Positions 1 through 4,002 of a DNA stretch of 7,436 bases are shown here, piece after piece (positions within the stretch are counted from its first letter, which is position 1; each line of letters begins with the position of its first letter). The notes below the pieces were generated by a model. It ran no database searches, was not told where the DNA came from, and worked only from the letters and a program-made list of their open reading frames with translations. Origin of the DNA: Acidimicrobiaceae bacterium. Lineage in GTDB: Bacteria > Actinomycetota > Acidimicrobiia > Acidimicrobiales > Palsa-688. The stretch lies in NCBI GenBank assembly GCA_003158835.1, contig PMLI01000394.1:1-7436 (forward strand). Direction: 5' to 3'. A program made the translations under genes and the position numbers.

Positions 1-1
1 C

Positions 2-355
2 GGCATCCCGTACGCCATACTCCTCGGCCTTCTGGTGGCCCTCTTCGACCTGGTGCCGGTGGTCGGATCGACCAGCGCCGGGGTTTTCGTCACCCTCGTG
101 GCCCTGGCCGTGTCCTTGCCTACGGCAATTGCGACGGGAGCCTTTTACGTCGCGTACCGGTTTATCGAGGATTATTTGCTCGTACCCCGGGTCATGCGCC
201 AGGCTGTCAACGTGTCGCCCGTCGTCACGGTCCTGGCCGTAATCATCGGTGGCGCTCTGCTCGGTATTATCGGGGCCCTTGTGGCCATACCCATTGCCGC
301 CGGCATAAAGCTGGTGCTCGAGCAAAGTGTGTTCCCCCGCCTTGACAATTCCTGA
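2..355 (+). CDS. AI-2E/PerM-family transporter, C-terminal fragment (5' end outside window)
   Basis: The frame is open from the left edge and ends in TGA at 353-355, giving the last 117 residues of an integral membrane protein. Hallmarks of the AI-2E transporter family (PF01594; PerM, TqsA and YdiK relatives) are visible. GIPYA at the start leads into a hydrophobic hairpin with DLVPVVG. Later comes YRFIEDYLLVPRVM, then the signature SPVVTVLAVIIGGALLGIIGALVAIPIAA near the C-terminus. Family members are usually about 330-400 aa, so roughly two thirds is missing. Members have been linked to autoinducer-2 export or to Na+/H+ exchange, and the substrate cannot be told from this fragment. It is followed after 10 nt by the thioesterase gene, which suggests co-transcription. 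An internal GTG at 35 is not a real start, because homology extends upstream of it. Confidence 0.9.
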   Translation, partial: GIPYAILLGLLVALFDLVPVVGSTSAGVFVTLVALAVSLPTAIATGAFYVAYRFIEDYLLVPRVMRQAVNVSPVVTVLAVIIGGALLGIIGALVAIPIAAGIKLVLEQSVFPRLDNS

Positions 356-365
356 CAGGTCGGAC

Positions 366-1172
366 ATGCCCATGCCGTTCCGGGCCATGATGGAGCTCGA
401 AGCTCATGGGCCGGACACCTACGTCGGCGCCGGTCCGAGGTACCCGTGGGAGGGCCTTTACGGCGGGCAGATAGTGGCACAGGCCCTGCGGGCCGCCGAC
501 CTGACGGTGAAACCGGGCCATACTCCTCACTCGTTGCATGCCTATTTCCTGCGCGTCGGGGACCCCGACGAGCCTGTCCGGTTCGAGGTCGAACGCTTGC
601 GGGACGGCCATACTTTCGTGGCCCGCCAAGTCGTGGCGCGCCAGTCGACGGGGGCCATCCTCAACATGTCGGCGTCCTTCCAGACCCTGGGCGCCTCGAC
701 GATGGACGTGCAGTTGGTCGAGGCGCCGGCGGTCCTCAGCCCCGAAGCCGGCAAGGAAGTTAGCTGGAGCCAGTTGTTCGAAATGCGTCTTGTCGACGGT
801 TCCTTCCAGGGCGCGGGCGAGGGCTTGCAGTGGGCCTGCAGCTGGTTCCGGATCCTCGAGGACCTCGGCTCCGAACCATCGATGCATGCCGCCGCCCTGG
901 CCTACGCGTCCGACAGCGGCCCGGCCTGGCTGGCGGGCGCTCTACACGAGGTCCAGTGCTCGCCGGTGCAGGCCTGGCGAGCGGTGAGCCTCGACCACGC
1001 CATCTGGTTCCACCGGCCCTTCAGAGCAGATGAGTGGCTGCTCTTCGAAGCGTCCAGCAGCTCGCTGCGCGACTCGCGGGGCCTGACCCAGGGCCGCATC
1101 TTCTCGGAGGAGGGCGCCCTGGTGGCCAGCGTGGCCCAGGAAGCCTTCCTGCGCCGGCCCCGGTCCGGATGA
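366..1172 (+). CDS. tesB: Acyl-CoA thioesterase II (TesB family, double hotdog)
   Basis: The product is 268 aa and likely hydrolyses acyl-CoA to free fatty acid and CoA in the cytoplasm. It spans both hotdog halves of TesB, slightly short of the roughly 285 aa typical. The N-terminal half carries GLYGGQIVAQAL and HSLHAYFLRVGDP, then RDGHTFVARQVVARQ. The C-terminal half has ALAYASDSG, VSLDHAIWFHRPF and VASVAQEAFLR. The E. coli catalytic trio Asp204/Thr228/Gln278 corresponds by motif to D183, S208 (Ser for Thr) and Q258, so the enzyme should be active. ATG 366 was chosen over GTG 327 because 327 would overlap the upstream gene, and AGG at 357-359 sits 6 nt before 366. ATG 372 and 387 remain possible. 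The gene lies 10 nt after the AI-2E gene, and its stop overlaps the next start (ATGA). Confidence 0.93.
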   Translation: MPMPFRAMMELEAHGPDTYVGAGPRYPWEGLYGGQIVAQALRAADLTVKPGHTPHSLHAYFLRVGDPDEPVRFEVERLRDGHTFVARQVVARQSTGAILNMSASFQTLGASTMDVQLVEAPAVLSPEAGKEVSWSQLFEMRLVDGSFQGAGEGLQWACSWFRILEDLGSEPSMHAAALAYASDSGPAWLAGALHEVQCSPVQAWRAVSLDHAIWFHRPFRADEWLLFEASSSSLRDSRGLTQGRIFSEEGALVASVAQEAFLRRPRSG

Positions 1173-1699
1173 TGGCTGCGCCCGTCAGCCGCCGGGCCGG
1201 CGCAGCTTTGCCGGTGCTGGCCGTCCTGGGGGCGGCGGCCTTGGCGTCCTGCGGCGGCCACAGCCTCGTCGCGCCGCCCAGCGTGACGACGGTGGCGTCC
1301 GCCTCTTCTGCCACCGTGGCGGAGCGCTCCGTGAAGGGCCTGGGCCGGATCCTGGTGACATCGACGGGGATGACCCTGTACCTGCTCACCTCCGACCCGC
1401 CCGGCGCCAGCATCTGCGTGGGCCCATGTCCCTTGGTGTGGCCGCCCCTGTTGGTAAAGGGCAGGCTCAAAGCAGGACCGGGCATCAACCCGTCCCTCCT
1501 GACCATCTTCGTGCGCAGCAATGGGGCCAAACAGGTGCTTTACGGCAAGCACGCCCTGTACACGTACCAGGACGACGCCAGCCCGGGCATGGTGACCGGC
1601 CAGGGGGTGGCGACCTATGGTGGGATCTGGTGGGTGCTGGCACCGTCCGGCAAGCCCGTCATCACGGGCGTGGAGGCGCCCGGCGCCACCGCTACCTGA
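1169..1699 (+). CDS. Lipoprotein with Yx(FWY)xxD-type repeats (PF03640/COG4315-like)
   Basis: This 176-aa exported lipoprotein is of unknown function. Residues 1-28 form a signal peptide: RR at 8-9, a hydrophobic core, then lipobox LASC with the lipidated cysteine at C28. A Ser/Thr/Ala/Val-rich linker follows to about residue 55. Two repeats of the secreted-repeat family come next. The first is GMTLYLLTSD (Y71...D76) with CVGPC (C83, C87) and WPPL. The second is ALYTYQDD (Y131...D136) followed by SPGMVTGQGV and a YGGIWWVLAP segment. The first motif has Leu where the family usually has an aromatic residue. ATG 1169 overlaps the tesB stop as ATGA, indicating translational coupling; ATG 1172 is equally possible and changes one residue. 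Paralogs are common in actinobacteria and proteobacteria, and no biochemical role is firmly known to me. Confidence 0.88.
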   Translation: MMAAPVSRRAGAALPVLAVLGAAALASCGGHSLVAPPSVTTVASASSATVAERSVKGLGRILVTSTGMTLYLLTSDPPGASICVGPCPLVWPPLLVKGRLKAGPGINPSLLTIFVRSNGAKQVLYGKHALYTYQDDASPGMVTGQGVATYGGIWWVLAPSGKPVITGVEAPGATAT

Positions 1700-1704
1700 G
1701 GGGG

Positions 1705-1724
1705 GCCCGCAGCCGCCGGCGGGC
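1705..1724 (+). terminator. Possible GC stem-loop after the lipoprotein gene
   Basis: GCCCGC (1705-1710) can pair with GCGGGC (1719-1724) across an 8-nt loop, starting 5 nt after the lipoprotein stop. No T-tract follows, so it is at best an actinobacterial-style weak terminator. Its right arm runs into the promoter of the next gene. Short GC stems are frequent by chance in DNA this GC-rich. Confidence 0.25.
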
Positions 1725-1726
1725 GC

Positions 1727-1732
1727 TAACCT
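1727..1732 (+). promoter_or_regulatory. -10 element TAACCT, leaderless promoter for the 1740 gene
   Basis: TAACCT fits the actinobacterial TANNNT -10 consensus and ends 7 nt before GTG 1740, the spacing expected when transcription begins at the start codon. No Shine-Dalgarno precedes the GTG and no clear -35 is visible. The element lies in the 10-mer CGCTAACCTG, also found before the 6618 gene. It is flanked by GGCGC (1722-1726) and GCGCC (1734-1738). Confidence 0.6.
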
Positions 1733-1739
1733 GGCGCCT

Positions 1740-2186
1740 GTGGACGGCACGGCCAACCCGACGGTGGAACTCGATCGGGCCGGTCCCTTGCCTCAGCTGG
1801 GCTTCGGTGACCTCCCTTCGCCACCGCGGACCGGGCAACGAGGAGCAGCCGACCGCTGCGCCCGCGGGCTGTTGCGGATCCGGGAGCCGGCCACCGGCCA
1901 GGACATCCACAATCTCTTCAGTTCCTCGATCGCATTGTCGGCGACGCGGTGCCTGCTCAGCTACATCATTTTCCCGGTGCTGGCACCCTGGGTGGGCACC
2001 CTCCCGCTGATCGGGCCCGCCATCGGGCTACCGGTGGGGGCGGTGGCCCTGGTCTTCGACGTCCGGGCCATAAGGCGCTTCTTCAAGGCTGATCATCGCT
2101 GGCGCTGGGTGGCAGCCGCCCTTTACGTGGTGGTCATGGCGATGGTGGCGACCCTTATGTGGCGCGACATCGCCCGGCTCGCCTGA
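1740..2186 (+). CDS. Small conserved-type membrane protein, three predicted helices
   Basis: This 148-aa protein is of unknown function. The first 60 residues are hydrophilic, with a short FSSSIALSATRCLL lead into the membrane. Hydrophobic segments lie at about 64-83, 86-107 and 124-141. Between the second and third sits a basic/aromatic loop, RAIRRFFKADHRWRW (109-123). This layout resembles uncharacterised actinobacterial membrane proteins I recall carrying an IRRF..ADHRWRW loop, but I cannot name a family. The frame is open further upstream, to GTG 1617. I chose GTG 1740 because TAACCT lies 7 nt before it, as in a leaderless gene, and because earlier starts would overlap the lipoprotein gene and add a proline-rich shadow sequence. 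It converges on the 2196-2750 gene with only 9 nt between stops. Confidence 0.75.
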   Translation: MDGTANPTVELDRAGPLPQLGFGDLPSPPRTGQRGAADRCARGLLRIREPATGQDIHNLFSSSIALSATRCLLSYIIFPVLAPWVGTLPLIGPAIGLPVGAVALVFDVRAIRRFFKADHRWRWVAAALYVVVMAMVATLMWRDIARLA

Positions 2187-2195
2187 CCCGAGGAT

Positions 2196-2750
2196 CTAGC
2201 TGCTGTAACCAATGACCGCGGCCAACCCCTTGACCGTCCCGATCTGCGAGAGCACCGACAGCGGAGCACTGGTGTAGACGTCGACGATTACGGCGCCGTC
2301 GAGGTAGCGGGCCAGAAGGGCGGAAATCGCAGGGTGGTGCACCTCGTCCTTGGCCGCCGCTGCGCTCGGGTACAGCTCCACCGTGACCTGGCCGACCGTG
2401 TCGCCGCAGTCGCCCTGCCACCAGAAGAACTGGTCGTAGGCACCGTACACGCTGCCGTAGTGGGCGTTCTCCCAGCAACCACCGGTCACGGCGCGCTGGA
2501 CGTCCTCGAGCGTGGAAGCGAGCCCGCTCGGCCGGGAGGCGGCGGGTGTGCTCGGCGGGGGCCGGAAAGACGCGGCGGACGGCGCACCGCCTGACACGTT
2601 GCCTCCGCCCACGGTCGGCGATACCCAAATGCCCGAGGCCGGGTGAGTCGCGGCGTCGCGCCCGCCGGCCGCCACGGACACACCGCAGCCGCCCAGCGCC
2701 AGTGCAGCCGCGGCCAAGCCGAAAACCAACGTCGCCGGTCGTCTACCCAT
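2196..2750 (-). CDS. Predicted secreted lipoprotein, two-cysteine C-terminal domain, unknown function
   Basis: This 184-aa protein has an N-terminal lipoprotein signal: MGRR, a hydrophobic stretch, then lipobox LGGC with C22 as the lipidated residue. Residues 23-76 form a low-complexity Gly/Ala/Ser/Pro linker. The folded part appears to be about 77-184. It has GGCWENAHYGS (C92) and WWQGDCGDTVGQV (C115), whose two cysteines could form a disulfide outside the cell, then an amphipathic helix with SAAAAKDEV, and it ends in a hydrophobic VKGLAAVIGYSS. I do not recognise the family. ATG 2750 is preceded by TAATCT 9 nt upstream and no Shine-Dalgarno, consistent with a leaderless or near-leaderless mRNA. 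It lies 52 nt downstream of the DUF2752 gene on the same strand, so it may also be read from that operon. Confidence 0.8.
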   Translation of the reverse strand: MGRRPATLVFGLAAAALALGGCGVSVAAGGRDAATHPASGIWVSPTVGGGNVSGGAPSAASFRPPPSTPAASRPSGLASTLEDVQRAVTGGCWENAHYGSVYGAYDQFFWWQGDCGDTVGQVTVELYPSAAAAKDEVHHPAISALLARYLDGAVIVDVYTSAPLSVLSQIGTVKGLAAVIGYSS

Positions 2751-2759
2751 AGGGGGACG

Positions 2760-2765
2760 AGATTA
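2760..2765 (-). promoter_or_regulatory. -10 element TAATCT for the 2750 lipoprotein gene
   Basis: On the minus strand TAATCT (TANNNT) ends 9 nt before ATG 2750. The intervening nine bases are pyrimidine-rich and lack a Shine-Dalgarno, so the mRNA would start within a few nucleotides of the ATG. No good -35 hexamer is visible. It lies in the 52-nt gap after the DUF2752 stop and could give this gene its own expression. Confidence 0.5.
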
Positions 2766-2802
2766 CCCGAGGCACAACGGCTGCGGCGGGCCCTGGGAAC
2801 CC

Positions 2803-3249
2803 TCAACCCAGTGCGGGCGGGGCCAGGGAGGCGAAAGCGGGCAGGTTGCGCAGCACCGTGAAAGCGACGAGCGCGGCGGCGAACACCCACCCCGCCGCTC
2901 GCGTGCTCGGGCGGGGCCATCTCCACCAGCCCGTGGCCCGGCCCAGCCACGCCAACCAACCCCAGGCGGCGGCCAGGACGATGACAGGAAGAAGGGCGTT
3001 GGCGCGCATCATGAGCCCGAAGTGCCCGTGGGCGGCCGCCCACACCGCCCTCGTCCCCCCGCACAGCGGGCACCACAGCCCGGTTAGGGCGTGGAAAGGG
3101 CAGGGCGGGGTGAGGTGGTGCTGGAACGGGTCCCGCAGCGCCACCACCGTCGTGGCGACCACGAGCCCGGCTGCCGCCGCCGCCGGGGCCAGTCCAGCCC
3201 GGGCGGGCCCAGCCCGAGCCGGCCACCGCCGGCCCTTGGCTGCCAACAA
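2803..3249 (-). CDS. DUF2752-family membrane protein
   Basis: This 148-aa membrane protein matches DUF2752 through CPFHALTGLWCPLCGGTRAVWAAAHG followed by RANALLPV. C50, C60 and C63 (pattern C-x9-CPLC) and N84 are the conserved positions. Its biochemical role is unknown; the cysteines could bind metal or form a disulfide, which is inference. Hydrophobic segments lie at about 20-38, 85-103 and 119-137. The N-terminal 20 residues are Ala/Arg/Gly-rich. The start is taken as TTG 3249 (a second TTG follows at 3246), with GGGAG at 3259-3263 as Shine-Dalgarno, overlapping the TAG stop of the RDD gene. The 13-nt spacing indicates a two-gene operon. DUF2752 genes often sit beside RDD-, TM2- or CD225-type small membrane proteins in actinobacteria, as here. 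Confidence 0.85.
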   Translation of the reverse strand: MLAAKGRRWPARAGPARAGLAPAAAAAGLVVATTVVALRDPFQHHLTPPCPFHALTGLWCPLCGGTRAVWAAAHGHFGLMMRANALLPVIVLAAAWGWLAWLGRATGWWRWPRPSTRAAGWVFAAALVAFTVLRNLPAFASLAPPALG

Positions 3250-3262
3250 GAGCGCCTGCTCC

Positions 3263-3913
3263 CTACGCGGTCGTCTTGGGCGTAAGGCTGAAGCCCTGGA
3301 CGGGGACCTTGAGGACTACGGTCCCCATGATCTTGTCGGCCAGAGTCTGGCGTTTGACGTCCCAGAGGGGGAAAAGCATGTCGACGATAAAGGGCACCAG
3401 GCACAGCCACGATGCCACGACGTGGATAAGGCCGCGGACGAAACCCAGCCCCGCCCCTAACGTTTGGCCCGTGCCCTCCTTGACGCATTTGAGGCCGGCC
3501 AGGCGCATGCCCGGCGTGGAGCCGTACTGGCCGAGCTGAATGGCGAGCCAGATGGAGACCACCAAGGCCCAGAGGCCCCCGATAAGCGCGAAAAAGACCG
3601 AGCCGGTGGCCACAGTGAATATGTACAGGACGATGTAAGGGACAAACCACATGGCCCAGTCGACTACCCATCCGAGGGCGCGCTGCGGCCACAGCGCCAG
3701 TTCACCCTGAGGAGAAGCAGTCGGCGCCCAGTTGGCTTGCGGCGAGCCGAATTGGCCGTACGGGGGGAGCTGCTGGCCTCCGTAGGGCGGTTGTCCGCCC
3801 TGTGGGCCCGCGCCTGGGGCCGCTCCCCAGTCACCGCCAGCGGGCTGTCCAGCGGGTTGTGGCGCACCCCACGGCTGCTGGTTGCCGGGTGCGCTGGGGT
3901 CAAAATTGGTCAC
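3263..3913 (-). CDS. RDD-family membrane protein with Pro/Gly/Gln-rich N-terminus
   Basis: This 216-aa protein has residues 1-70 as a disordered Gly/Pro/Gln/Tyr-rich cytoplasmic extension (PQPAGQPAGG, PPYGGQQLPPYG) common in actinobacterial RDD proteins. The RDD domain runs from about 75 to 204: WPQRALGWVVDW (R78, D85), helix ~86-103, helix ~105-127, the loop GQYGSTPGMRLAGLKCV, helix ~159-180, then FPLWDVKRQTLADKIMGTVV (D185, D193). The signature Arg and Asp residues are present. RDD proteins are mostly uncharacterised; one has been reported as a Na+/H+ antiporter, which does not settle the function here. GTG 3913 is the start, with an in-frame match to the usual short MT-type N-terminus and AAAGG about 6 nt upstream. 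It heads a leftward operon with the DUF2752 gene and is divergent from the helicase. Confidence 0.9.
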   Translation of the reverse strand: MTNFDPSAPGNQQPWGAPQPAGQPAGGDWGAAPGAGPQGGQPPYGGQQLPPYGQFGSPQANWAPTASPQGELALWPQRALGWVVDWAMWFVPYIVLYIFTVATGSVFFALIGGLWALVVSIWLAIQLGQYGSTPGMRLAGLKCVKEGTGQTLGAGLGFVRGLIHVVASWLCLVPFIVDMLFPLWDVKRQTLADKIMGTVVLKVPVQGFSLTPKTTA

Positions 3914-3932
3914 TAGGGCCCTTTCACTAGGG
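3910..3932. repeat. 9-bp direct repeat TCACTAGGG x2 at the RDD gene start
   Basis: TCACTAGGG occurs at 3910-3918 and again at 3924-3932, a 14-nt period. Read on the minus strand it is CCCTAGTGA twice, the proximal copy containing the GTG start of the RDD gene. The upstream copy's GTG opens a four-codon frame (GTG AAA GGG CCC) whose TAG overlaps the real GTG by one base. Whether this is an operator, a translation device or chance is unknown. Confidence 0.6.
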
Positions 3933-4002
3933 GTTCGACGGTAGTATGCCAGGTTGGCGGGCCCGTTGGTAGGCTTTCCCCGTTCCGTCCCTTCTCGAGC
4001 AC
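3914..4002. promoter_or_regulatory. Divergent promoter region between the RDD operon and the helicase gene
   Basis: These 89 nt must contain both promoters. Rightward, TAGGCT at 3970-3975 is the best -10 (TANNNT), placing the RNA start near 3982 and leaving about 21 nt before TTG 4003. TAGTAT at 3942-3947 is a second candidate. Leftward, CATACT (reverse complement of 3944-3949) lies 30 nt before GTG 3913. No clear TTGACA-like -35 accompanies any of them. Confidence 0.4.

Noticed and set aside
327..365. GTG 327 as start of tesB
   Set aside because: It overlaps the end of the AI-2E gene, while TesB homology starts after ATG 366, which has a nearby AGG.
1617..1739. Upstream extension of the 1740 gene to GTG 1617
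   Set aside because: It would overlap the lipoprotein by 83 nt and encodes Pro/Arg-rich shadow sequence. The -10 at 1727 lies inside it and fits a start at 1740.
902..1756. 284-codon minus-strand frame across tesB and the lipoprotein
   Set aside because: It covers two well-supported plus-strand genes, is Arg/Gly/His-rich with no domain pattern, and crosses their junction.
2486..3226. 246-codon minus-strand frame over the DUF2752 and lipoprotein genes
   Set aside because: It is an out-of-phase shadow of two real minus-strand genes, with Arg/Gly-rich composition and no motif or start signal.
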